Assembly (NCBI GenBank): GCA_045617105.1
Contig: JAZLHW010000007.1
Location: 1-23,037 of the forward strand
Length of the DNA: 23,037 bases
Direction: 5' to 3'
Origin: CALELM01 sp045617105
GTDB taxonomy: Bacteria; Bacillota; Negativicutes; Selenomonadales; Selenomonadaceae
The translations under genes were made by a program, and so were the position numbers. The notes under the pieces are model-generated. The model was not told the DNA's origin and did not search any database. It saw nothing but the letters and a program-made list of their open reading frames with translations. Positions 16,138 through 23,017 of this stretch are shown in pieces; within the stretch, counting starts at the first letter, position 1, and each line of letters starts with the position of its first letter.

Positions 16138-16896
16138 ATGCTCTTTTTTTCCATGCTCTTGCTCGGCGGGCTGATAGGCTTTGTCGGGGCTGGCGGTGCC
16201 GGCGTTACCATTGCGCTCCTCACTGTCGGTTTTCATGTACCCATCCACACAGCGGTCGGCGTAGCCCTTGCCTCCATGATTTTTACCACCATATCCGGAG
16301 CTGTCAGTCATTTTCGGGAAAAGGAAGTTGAAACCAAAACGGGGATCGTAATCGGCGGAGGCGGAATTATCGGTGCCTTTGCAGGTGCCGCTGTATCCAA
16401 TCAGTTTGCATCGGATACCTTAAGTACCATGACTGCTGTTATGATGCTCGCAAGTGCCGTGATCCTATATGCCAAGGTCTATCACAGCCCATGGATCTCT
16501 CGGCATTTTCCCGTCCGTACAGAGCTTTTGACAGGAGGACGGCTTTATGCTTACGGAATTCTCGCCGGTATCATCAACGGCTTTCTCTCTGCCGCCTTCG
16601 GCATCGGTGCTGCCGCCTTTATCCAGCTGTCGCTTATGATGGTTTTCGGCGTTTCTCTCTTGAAATCCGTCGGCACCTGCATGATGATCATTTCCCCCAT
16701 TTCTGCCGCAGGAGGCGTTGGCTATCTCCTGAACGGGCGGCTGGATCTGACCATCTTCGTCCAAACACTCCTTGGCCTTATGATCGGCGCATGGTTCGGT
16801 GCCAAAGGAACACACCTCGCGCCTCTTCCCATCTTGAAGTTTTGCATTGTTGCTATGTCAGCCATCGGCGGCATCATCATGCTGCTGTTCCACTAA
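16138..16896 (+). CDS. TauE/SafE-family membrane permease
   Basis: The 252-aa polytopic membrane protein has about eight hydrophobic segments in two related halves. The first half starts LLGGLIGFVGAGGAGVTI and the second GILAGIINGFLSAAFGIGAAAFI, the internal-repeat pattern of the TauE/SafE (sulfite exporter, UPF0721) family. Members move small organic or inorganic anions such as sulfite, sulfonates or organic acids; substrate here is unassigned. The ATG at 16138 follows AGAAAGGA with 6 nt spacing. It has its own terminator and no operon partner. It is convergent with the YbjN-like gene. Confidence 0.88.
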   Translation: MLFFSMLLLGGLIGFVGAGGAGVTIALLTVGFHVPIHTAVGVALASMIFTTISGAVSHFREKEVETKTGIVIGGGGIIGAFAGAAVSNQFASDTLSTMTAVMMLASAVILYAKVYHSPWISRHFPVRTELLTGGRLYAYGILAGIINGFLSAAFGIGAAAFIQLSLMMVFGVSLLKSVGTCMMIISPISAAGGVGYLLNGRLDLTIFVQTLLGLMIGAWFGAKGTHLAPLPILKFCIVAMSAIGGIIMLLFH

Positions 16897-16919
16897 AAAC
16901 AAAAGAAATCACCAAACAA

Positions 16920-16960
16920 AAAGCGGCAAACAGCCCCGAACGGGGCATGTTTGCCGCTTT
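16920..16960. terminator. Strong bidirectional terminator between convergent genes
   Basis: AAAGCGGCAAACA (16920-16932) pairs with TGTTTGCCGCTTT (16948-16960), enclosing GCCCC/GGGGC with one bulged A. The minus-strand transcript ends in CTTTTTGTTT; the plus-strand tail is less T-rich (TTTCATTT). It serves the TauE gene (plus) and probably the YbjN-like gene (minus). Confidence 0.88.
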
Positions 16961-16999
16961 CATTTAAAATGCCTTTTTACAAAAGGTCTTCTGCAAAGA

Positions 17000-17149
17000 T
17001 TATAACGCCATTGTTCAAGAAAATGCCATAAGCATTTTCCCTCCAATCTGCGTTTCAACGAAGCGGGAGATATGCTCACCGCTTGTTAAAATTTAGCTTC
17101 CCCCACTTACAGCAAGCTGTTGAAGAGGGTGACATCTTAGCTTCGTTAT
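17000..17149 (+). repeat. 150-bp hairpin repeat, copy 5
   Basis: A full copy begins TTATAACGCC and ends GCTTCGTTAT. Its right end supplies the TAA stop (17146-17148) of the YbjN-like gene. It shows a few private changes (AATCTGCG; GAGGGTGACATC). It is the only same-orientation copy whose left end does not face a start codon; it faces the terminator at 16920-16960. Confidence 0.96.
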
Positions 17150-17628
17150 TTTGCCCAGACCTTCGCCATCAATTCCTCATAGCATTCCTGCAAGTGCTGG
17201 ACAAGTATCGAAAGCATCAGCTGGATCATCTTTCCGTCAAATGTCTCATCCACGAACGGCAAGCAGATATCCAAATAGATGATACCGTCTTCACGCACAT
17301 AATATTTGAAGATCTTGTATTTCGCATTCTGCTCATTGAGGAATTCCGCAATGCGGGAATGTTTCTCCGGTGCAACACCTGCCACGATCTGCGTGCGGAT
17401 CATCGTGAACACGCTCATATCGATCAATACTGCCATAGGGAGCATCTGCCCGTGAACCTCAATGCGGGAACGGAAAATCACCGTATTATTCTCATCTTCC
17501 AAGGACTCTGCCGAAAATGCCTTGATGTCATTGTCCATCAAAAATTCCTGAAACTTAATTGCCTTTACATTGGACTCTACGCCCTTGTGTTCCTCCGCCT
17601 CTGCCGGTTTCTTTCCTCTTACTGCCAT
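17146..17628 (-). CDS. YbjN-like small cytoplasmic protein (uncertain)
   Basis: The 160-aa soluble protein has a charged, probably disordered start (RGKKPAEAEEHKG). A compact alpha/beta domain follows: KAIKFQEFLMDNDI, NNTVIFRSRIEVHGQMLPMAVLIDMSVFTMIRTQIVAGV-type strands, EFLNEQNAKYKIFKYYVREDGIIYLDICLPF, and a C-terminal helix. This arrangement resembles the YbjN / T3SS-chaperone-like fold of putative sensory regulators, but I cannot confirm it and no function follows. The ATG at 17628 has GGAG 8 nt upstream. An open frame continues into repeat copy 6 but is not needed. The gene is boxed by repeat 5, whose end makes its stop codon, and repeat 6, only 22 nt upstream of the ATG. Confidence 0.75.
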   Translation of the reverse strand: MAVRGKKPAEAEEHKGVESNVKAIKFQEFLMDNDIKAFSAESLEDENNTVIFRSRIEVHGQMLPMAVLIDMSVFTMIRTQIVAGVAPEKHSRIAEFLNEQNAKYKIFKYYVREDGIIYLDICLPFVDETFDGKMIQLMLSILVQHLQECYEELMAKVWAK

Positions 17629-17650
17629 TAAAATCGCTCCTTTATTTCCC

Positions 17651-17800
17651 TTATAACGCCATTGTTCAAGAAAATGCCGTAAGCATTTTCCCTCCAATTT
17701 GCGTTTCAACGAAGCGGGAGATATGCTCACCGCTTGTTAAAATTTGGCTTCCCCCACTTACAGCAAACTGTTGCAGAAGGGGACATCTTAGCTTCGTTAT
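17651..17800 (+). repeat. 150-bp hairpin repeat, copy 6
   Basis: This full copy serves as reference. Hairpin GAAAATGC (17670-17677)/GCATTTTC (17683-17690) is perfect. AACGAAGC (17708-17715) can pair with terminal GCTTCGTT (17791-17798). Private changes are AGCAAACTG and TTGCAG. The left end lies 22 nt before the YbjN-like start codon, the closest spacing of all copies. Confidence 0.96.
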
Positions 17801-17886
17801 ACTACTAAGATATATGTTCATTCTACACGTTTCCCTGCAAAAAGAAAAGACGATACAGCAGAATTTATTTGAAAGGAAGCCCCAAG

Positions 17887-17914
17887 AACAAAATCCCCCG
17901 CTGAAAAGCGGGGG
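17887..17914 (-). terminator. Intrinsic terminator of the kor operon
   Basis: CCCCCGCT (17895-17902) and AGCGGGGG (17907-17914) form a perfect 8-bp stem. On the minus strand it is followed by ATTTTGTTCTT. It lies 23 nt beyond the stop of the gamma-subunit gene. Confidence 0.9.
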
Positions 17915-17936
17915 AACTTCTTCCTGTTATCTCACT

Positions 17937-18467
17937 TCAAGCCTGCTCTGCGGCATCCCAGCCGATCTGCAAAGCCTTCATGTTCTGCTCTACGGTATGT
18001 GCCGGCACACGCGAAGTAACAGACTTCTGGATCGTCTCAAAGCTAACGATTCCCGTCAGGCGAACCAATGCACCAAGAGCAACGATATTAGCAAAGAGAG
18101 CCTTGCCAACCTGCTCGATTGCAAGCTTCGTAATAGGAATACGAATGACATGCGGGAAATCCGGAACCTCCGGAACAAGATCCGTATCCAGCACCAAAAG
18201 CCCATCCTTGTTAAGATCGCCATAATATTTGTCCGCAGCCTTCTGTGTCATAGCAAGCACCAGATCAGGAACCTGTACATGCGGATGGTAAATAGGCGCA
18301 TCATCAATGATGACCTCGGACTTGGACGCACCGCCGCGTGCCTCCGGACCATAGGACTGCGACTGCACTGCCTCCTTGCCCTCTGCTACTGCCGCCTCAG
18401 CAAAAATAATTGCCGCAGTGATAACGCCCTGTCCGCCAGAGCCCGAAAGTCTCAGCTGTTTTCTCAT
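17937..18467 (-). CDS. korC: 2-oxoacid:ferredoxin oxidoreductase, gamma subunit
   Basis: The 176-aa protein is of the POR/KOR gamma family. It starts MRKQLRLSGSGGQGVITAA with the glycine-rich GSGGQG turn, followed by SYGPEARGGASKSEVIID, which is highly typical of 2-oxoglutarate ferredoxin oxidoreductase gamma subunits. Together with alpha, beta and delta it catalyses CoA-dependent oxidative decarboxylation of a 2-oxoacid with ferredoxin, or the reverse carboxylation. Its ATG overlaps the beta stop (ATGA). It is the last operon gene; a strong terminator follows. Confidence 0.94.
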   Translation of the reverse strand: MRKQLRLSGSGGQGVITAAIIFAEAAVAEGKEAVQSQSYGPEARGGASKSEVIIDDAPIYHPHVQVPDLVLAMTQKAADKYYGDLNKDGLLVLDTDLVPEVPDFPHVIRIPITKLAIEQVGKALFANIVALGALVRLTGIVSFETIQKSVTSRVPAHTVEQNMKALQIGWDAAEQA

Positions 18468-19291
18468 TTGGACGCACCCCCTGCTATCTCGATAACCTTG
18501 TCATAAGCCACATCATAATCTACTGCCTCTGCCTGATAGAAAAGACCGATTGGGAACTTCTCCTCGCCCTTCTTTTCCTCCGGCAGCTTGTCCCATGCCG
18601 CCTTCATCACAGCATGATCGCGCATCCACATCATCATCTCAGCCGCACCGCCCAGCTTATTCTTACGCCCATAGGACGTTGGGCATTGCACCAATGCCTC
18701 AATGAAGGAGAATCCCTTGTTATCCAAACCATTTGCAATCATGTCTGTCAAATGCTGTACATGGAATGCGGTGGAACGAGCCACATAAGTAGCCCCTGCT
18801 GCCTGTGCCAGATTGCAGGCATCAAACGGACGGTCGATCGAACCATACGGTGCTGTCGTTGCCTTCTTCCCCGTAGGTGTCATTGGCGAAGCCTGTCCGC
18901 CCGTCATGCCGTAAATATTATTATTGAACAGCACAACCGTCAAGTCCACATTGCGGCGGCAGCCATGTATGAAATGATTTCCTCCAATTGCCGTGCAATC
19001 GCCATCGCCTGTAATTACAATAACATTGAGGTCTGGATTTGCCAGCTTAATGCCCGTTGCAAACGGGATAGCACGGCCATGTGCCGTATGGATCGTATCG
19101 AAATCCATATAGCCGGAAGCACGGGAGGAGCAGCCAATACCAGAAACGATAACCGTATTATCCTGTGAAAGCCCCTTCTTCTCGATAGCCTGCACCATTG
19201 CCTTCATTGCAATACCATTGCCGCATCCCGGGCACCAAATATGCGGCAGGCGATTCTGGCGAAAATATTTCTCATAGCTTCTTTCCATCAT
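18464..19291 (-). CDS. korB: 2-oxoacid:ferredoxin oxidoreductase, beta subunit (TPP)
   Basis: The 275-aa thiamine-diphosphate-binding subunit has CPGCGNG (C20, C23), IGCSSR (C54), and the TPP/Mg motif GDGDCTAIGGNH (from 95) continuing to FNNNIYGMTGGQ. CPGCG and the IGCSSR cysteine agree with the iron-sulfur ligands expected of this family. HTAHGRAIPFATG and the order of genes favour the 2-oxoglutarate-type enzyme over pyruvate, which I infer rather than prove. The start is the ATG at 19291 overlapping the alpha stop, with GGAGG 6 nt upstream. The next ATG (19288) would also fit. Confidence 0.95.
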   Translation of the reverse strand: MMERSYEKYFRQNRLPHIWCPGCGNGIAMKAMVQAIEKKGLSQDNTVIVSGIGCSSRASGYMDFDTIHTAHGRAIPFATGIKLANPDLNVIVITGDGDCTAIGGNHFIHGCRRNVDLTVVLFNNNIYGMTGGQASPMTPTGKKATTAPYGSIDRPFDACNLAQAAGATYVARSTAFHVQHLTDMIANGLDNKGFSFIEALVQCPTSYGRKNKLGGAAEMMMWMRDHAVMKAAWDKLPEEKKGEEKFPIGLFYQAEAVDYDVAYDKVIEIAGGASK

Positions 19292-20430
19292 GCATTCCCT
19301 CCCGCACAAAGCTTGTCCAACGAAGCTTCTATTTCTTCAGGCTCAAACGCCTTCATATCGTACTTGCCGCAAAGCTCGACCTTGCATTTACCGTTTGCTG
19401 CACGGCGTACTTCATGCACGACCTGCCCATAATTCAGCTCTGCAACGAGGATTCCCTTGACCTTTGCAGCAAGACGCTCGATTGCCTGATCTGCAAACGG
19501 CCAAATCGTCATAAGACGCAGAAGACCTACCTTCTGCCCCTTCTTGCGGGCATTCTGCACTGCCTCATAAGCTGTGCGGGCCGTACCGCCAAACGCCACG
19601 ACCGCATATTCTGCATCATCCATGAAATATTCTTCCGTATGAATGATCTCCTCGCCCACACGCGAGATCTTCTCATGCAGACGGCGGATACTCTTCTCCG
19701 TAACCTCAGGACTTCCCACAGGAAAGCCCGTGTCGTCATGGATCAAGCCCGTCACATGGATACGGTGTCCCGTGCCAAAATCAGCAACATTCGGAACCAG
19801 ATCCTCATCTGGCTCAAATGCCCTGTAGCCCTCTGCCAACGTCTTTTTCGGCTGACGGCGCCCATAGACTTCGACCGTCTCCGGCAGCTCCACCTTTTCC
19901 CGCAGATGACCAATGATCTCATCCATCAGCAAAATGACCGGCGTGCGGAAACGTTCCGCATAATTAACTGCCATGACCGTCGCATCATAGGTCTCCCGAA
20001 CGCTCCATGGCGCAAGTGCGATCATCGGATGGTCGCCGTGCGTTCCCCAGCGTGTCTGCATGACATCACCCTGCGACGGTGCTGTCGGCTGTCCCGTAGA
20101 CGGGCCAACCCGCTGTACATTGACCAGCACACAAGGAATCTCCGCCACAGCTGCATAGCCGATCAGCTCCTGCTTCAAGGAAAAGCCGGGACCGGACGTA
20201 GCATCCATGACCTTCTTGCCTGCAAGCGATGCGCCAAGAATCGCTCCCATGCTTGCGATCTCGTCCTCCATCTGTACGAACTTGCCTCCGCATTTCGGCA
20301 GAAGCTTTGCCATCATTTCCGCGATCTCTGTGGACGGCGTGATTGGATATCCTGCAAAAAAACGCACGCCAGCGGCAATTGCACCTTCTGCGCAAGCCTC
20401 ATTCCCCTGCATCAACCTTGCCTTGCTCAT
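19288..20430 (-). CDS. korA: 2-oxoacid:ferredoxin oxidoreductase, alpha subunit
   Basis: The 380-aa alpha subunit begins MSKARLMQGNEACAEGAIAAG. It has the conserved GYPITPSTEIAE substrate-side motif (about 27-38), DATSGPGFSLKQE and VQRVGPSTGQPTAPSQGD, all hallmarks of KorA/VorB-type proteins. The C-terminal third carries the pyrimidine-type and transketolase C-like folds (AVVAFGGTARTAYEAV, VAELNYGQVVHEV). Its ATG overlaps the delta stop by ATGA. It pairs with beta to form the catalytic core in the cytoplasm. Confidence 0.95.
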   Translation of the reverse strand: MSKARLMQGNEACAEGAIAAGVRFFAGYPITPSTEIAEMMAKLLPKCGGKFVQMEDEIASMGAILGASLAGKKVMDATSGPGFSLKQELIGYAAVAEIPCVLVNVQRVGPSTGQPTAPSQGDVMQTRWGTHGDHPMIALAPWSVRETYDATVMAVNYAERFRTPVILLMDEIIGHLREKVELPETVEVYGRRQPKKTLAEGYRAFEPDEDLVPNVADFGTGHRIHVTGLIHDDTGFPVGSPEVTEKSIRRLHEKISRVGEEIIHTEEYFMDDAEYAVVAFGGTARTAYEAVQNARKKGQKVGLLRLMTIWPFADQAIERLAAKVKGILVAELNYGQVVHEVRRAANGKCKVELCGKYDMKAFEPEEIEASLDKLCAGGNA

Positions 20431-20630
20431 TGTGCCGCCTCCTTCTTGTCAACGAAAATCGCATAATCCGGACAACGCAGCTCGCACTGTCCACAACCAA
20501 TACATGCCTCTTTGTCAACGACTTGAATCTTACCCAAATCATCTAAGGCCAGCACCTTCTTGGGGCAAAACGCTGCGCAGATTCCACAGCCCTTGCACCT
20601 TGCCGACTTAATGGTGATGTCCGTTTTCAT
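20427..20630 (-). CDS. korD: 2-oxoacid:ferredoxin oxidoreductase, delta subunit (2[4Fe-4S])
   Basis: The 67-aa ferredoxin-like subunit has two complete 4Fe-4S motifs: CKGCGICAAFC (C12, C15, C18, C22) and CIGCGQCELRC (C43, C46, C49, C53). It should pass electrons from the beta-subunit core to ferredoxin. The start is the ATG at 20630, directly after a strong GGAGGGA (20637-20643). The frame remains open upstream to a TTG at 20741, but that stretch has no ferredoxin character and no good ribosome site. It is first gene of the korDABC operon and overlaps korA by ATGA. Confidence 0.95.
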   Translation of the reverse strand: MKTDITIKSARCKGCGICAAFCPKKVLALDDLGKIQVVDKEACIGCGQCELRCPDYAIFVDKKEAAQ

Positions 20631-20685
20631 CGCAGTCCCTCCTAAAACTTCAGTCTCACTATCTATGCAGATCCTATTATCGGGC

Positions 20686-20837
20686 ATCTCTAAAAATTCT
20701 CCTGCACTCATCTTGCCTGTTCTTTTTCCGTCATGTTTCAAAAAAATACTCGGAAATACCTCCAGTATTCCCTGTGCTTTTTGTTGCAGCTGACGAAAAA
20801 ATCCCTAAACAATCTGAATACGTCAATTTTTAGAGAT
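20686..20837. promoter_or_regulatory. kor leader with 13-bp inverted repeat
   Basis: ATCTCTAAAAATT (20686-20698) and AATTTTTAGAGAT (20825-20837) are perfect inverted repeats 126 bp apart in the roughly 240-nt untranslated leader of korD. They enclose a terminator-like hairpin (20740-20769). If both arms are transcribed they can close the leader into a large stem. Apart from this and the promoter, the 354-bp stretch 20631-20984 holds no recognisable gene. Confidence 0.55.
20740..20769 (-). terminator. Terminator-like hairpin in the kor leader (possible attenuator)
   Basis: On the minus strand AATACTGGA (20769-20761) can pair with TCC-G-AGTATT (20754-20745, one bulged G) around loop GGTATT. 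The run of seven T at 20746-20740 includes the last two stem bases. It stands between the kor promoter and the korD start, so it would act as an attenuator rather than an operon end. Confidence 0.45.
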
Positions 20838-20875
20838 CCCCTATAAAAAATATTCACTTTGCAGTATACCCCTGA

Positions 20876-20904
20876 ATTATAGCAGATATAACTTTTCATT
20901 GCAA
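20876..20904 (-). promoter_or_regulatory. Promoter of the korDABC operon
   Basis: On the minus strand TTGCAA (20904-20899), an exact 17-bp spacer and a perfect TATAAT (20881-20876) form a strong sigma-A promoter. The expected start near 20869 leaves an untranslated leader of about 240 nt before korD. Confidence 0.75.
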
Positions 20905-20984
20905 GTATTTATAGTTGCCGTTTATCGGCCTTTGTGCTTGGCATCTTCTGTATCTTTTTCACGGGCCCGAAAAGAGTCCGCCGT

Positions 20985-21632
20985 TCACCTTGTCCGCCAA
21001 ACAACATAGCCCAATGCCATGACAATAATATAAACACTTGCTGCCTTGAAAATGGAAATTTGCAGTTCCTCGCTTCGGACGTTCTCCATCACCACGCTTT
21101 CCCTGCTTTGCCTTGCCGACATCCGCACGTCCTCCTGCAAGAGCTTCATCGCGTTTTGGTAATCCGACATGGAGTCAGCCGAATGCAGTACGCCATCTCT
21201 GTTAAAATTCAAACAAAGCCTCACCACCCTGCGAGACAGCCTTGCCGTTTCCTTCCACATAGCATTCCATCGCTCTGTCTCATTCCAATCCGTTTGCCTT
21301 AATTCCTGCTCCTCCTCACTATAGTAATTCCTTTCCACCAAGTCACGAAGGTTTTCTATATCCTCTGCCACCGTCTTTTCCGAGGAGAGCAGCAGCTGCT
21401 CTATCTCGGTTTTCCTTTCCCCCTCGGTATCCTCCAAGTCACTGAGCAATCGAGCATGCTGGCTGAGGTGGCTGGTCAAGGTATCCAGCAAAACGCACTT
21501 TTCCTTCCATCGGCCCTCATTGTACTCCGCAAAAGACATCTTCCGGTAATCAAAATAGATATCTGCACTAAGCAAGGCAAATGAGATCAGCAATACCGAA
21601 ACGACCCATAGCTTTTTATGATCCTTCTCCAT
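20985..21632 (-). CDS. Unrecognised two-TM protein with extracytoplasmic helical domain
   Basis: The 215-aa protein is not recognised as a named family. A short positive N-terminus (MEKDHKK) precedes TM1 (about 8-25, LWVVSVLLISFALLSADI). A long charged, mostly helical region rich in Glu, Arg and Leu follows (about 30-190). A C-terminal TM (about 192-209, FKAASVYIIVMALGYVVW) ends in RTR. The predicted topology places the helical domain outside the membrane, like the four-helix sensor part of a chemoreceptor or histidine kinase but with no HAMP or output domain. The ATG at 21632 follows AGGAGG with 7 nt spacing. It lies 75 nt downstream of the anion transporter and may be its co-expressed partner; that is inference. 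Confidence 0.75.
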   Translation of the reverse strand: MEKDHKKLWVVSVLLISFALLSADIYFDYRKMSFAEYNEGRWKEKCVLLDTLTSHLSQHARLLSDLEDTEGERKTEIEQLLLSSEKTVAEDIENLRDLVERNYYSEEEQELRQTDWNETERWNAMWKETARLSRRVVRLCLNFNRDGVLHSADSMSDYQNAMKLLQEDVRMSARQSRESVVMENVRSEELQISIFKAASVYIIVMALGYVVWRTR

Positions 21633-21707
21633 TCTTCCGCCTCCTGTTTCCTTTCTGTTTTTATCCCCATCACCAAGCACCTGAACTGGTTTTTGCACGA
21701 ATCTCCA

Positions 21708-22979
21708 TCAAGGGTAAAAGGGCCAAAAGATCGGTATCAGCACCACGCACAGAAGCATCGAAAGAACTGCCAAGGGAAGCCCCGTCTTTACATAATCCAT
21801 GAATTTCAACTGCCCCGGTGCCATAACCAAGGTATTGGGCGGAGTTGCCATCGGTGTTGTAAAAGCACAGGACGCCGCTATGCCAATGCTCATCAAAACA
21901 GGATACGGCGACACCCCTATCGCACTGGAAATAGAAATTCCAATAGGAGCCAAAAGTGCCGCAGCTGCCGTGTTTGACATAAACTGCGTCAGCCCACAGC
22001 TGATCAGGAACATCAAAAAGGTCAGCAGGTACGGGGACGGCGAACTGCCTGCCAGATCCATCACCGCATTGGCAATCATTCTCCCTGCCCCCGTCATCTC
22101 CATCGCAGATGCCACAGGAAGCATACCGGCAAACAAGAAGATCGTCACCCAGTCAATGCCCCGATATGCCTCCTCTTCAGAAAGGCAGCCCGTCAGGACA
22201 CAGGCAAGCGCGCCGATAACCGATATCACATGCAGGGGAATCCCCAATTCCTTTTCATACAGCATACCGATCACCACGGCAATGATGATCGTTGCGCAGA
22301 TCAGCATTTTCTTTCCGCTGTATGAGGTCTCTTTGGCAAGCTCATCGTTCTTTGCCTTTGAAAAATTCTGCGGGCAAAGCCTCCGTCCTATCAGCACCAT
22401 GTACAAAATACCGACCAAGGACAACGGTACGCCAATCAGTGCAAACTCAAAAAAACTAAACGGTGCATAGCCTGCCGTATCGAGTGCCGCACTCATCATG
22501 ACATTCGGCGGCGTACCGATCAGCGTTATCGTGCCGCCCACGTTAGCGGCAACCGCCAGTGCCATCAGCTGCGACGAAACGGGAATCTTCGCTGTCGAGC
22601 AGATCTGATTAACTACCGGCATAAGACAGGCAACGGTCGCCGTATTGGAAGCCGTTGCCGATTTTACGACCGTAAGTGCCATGATAGCAGACATCAGCCT
22701 GCGTTCTCCTGTTCCCACCGCATTCACGACAGTCACAGCGATCTTGTGAGCCAAGCCTGTTGCAAACATCGCCTCTCCCACGACAAACATTCCTGCAAAA
22801 AGCACGACCGTAGAATTGGAAAGTCCCGCAAAAGCCTGCGCCGGTGTCAAAACGCCCAGCAAGCAAAGCGATACGGCGGCACACATCGCAGTAACTGCCA
22901 AAGGAATGAGCTCCGTTGCCATAAGAATGGCGACAATTCCCATAACAAGCAATGTAATAATTGCCGGATCCATATCCAT
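21708..22979 (-). CDS. DASS/SLC13-family sodium:anion (dicarboxylate) symporter
   Basis: The 423-aa protein has about eleven to twelve hydrophobic segments. Two SNT motifs characteristic of the DASS family are present: SATASNTATVACLMPV in the first half and FMSNTAAAALLAPI in the second. Each is followed by a TPP loop (GGTITLIGTPPNVM; TTPMATPPNTLVM). In characterised members such as VcINDY the SNT motifs bind carboxylate and sodium. The substrate is likely a di- or tricarboxylate, or sulfate; proximity to a 2-oxoglutarate-type oxidoreductase favours a C4/C5 dicarboxylate, as inference. The start is the ATG at 22979 with GGGAG 7 nt upstream. An open frame continues upstream into repeat copy 7 but is rejected. 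The gene begins 38 nt from that repeat. Confidence 0.92.
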   Translation of the reverse strand: MDMDPAIITLLVMGIVAILMATELIPLAVTAMCAAVSLCLLGVLTPAQAFAGLSNSTVVLFAGMFVVGEAMFATGLAHKIAVTVVNAVGTGERRLMSAIMALTVVKSATASNTATVACLMPVVNQICSTAKIPVSSQLMALAVAANVGGTITLIGTPPNVMMSAALDTAGYAPFSFFEFALIGVPLSLVGILYMVLIGRRLCPQNFSKAKNDELAKETSYSGKKMLICATIIIAVVIGMLYEKELGIPLHVISVIGALACVLTGCLSEEEAYRGIDWVTIFLFAGMLPVASAMEMTGAGRMIANAVMDLAGSSPSPYLLTFLMFLISCGLTQFMSNTAAAALLAPIGISISSAIGVSPYPVLMSIGIAASCAFTTPMATPPNTLVMAPGQLKFMDYVKTGLPLAVLSMLLCVVLIPIFWPFYP

Positions 22980-23017
22980 AAGACATCTCCCTTCGAGATT
23001 TCGTTTTACATATCCAC

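Noticed and set aside
19198..20466. Plus-strand 422-aa frame opposite korA/korB
   Set aside because: It is a shadow frame antisense to well-supported oxidoreductase genes, with Cys/His/Arg-rich unstructured composition.
20631..20741. N-terminal extension of the delta ferredoxin subunit
   Set aside because: The ATG at 20630 has a strong GGAGGGA; the extra residues lack cysteine motifs or similarity to ferredoxin-type subunits.
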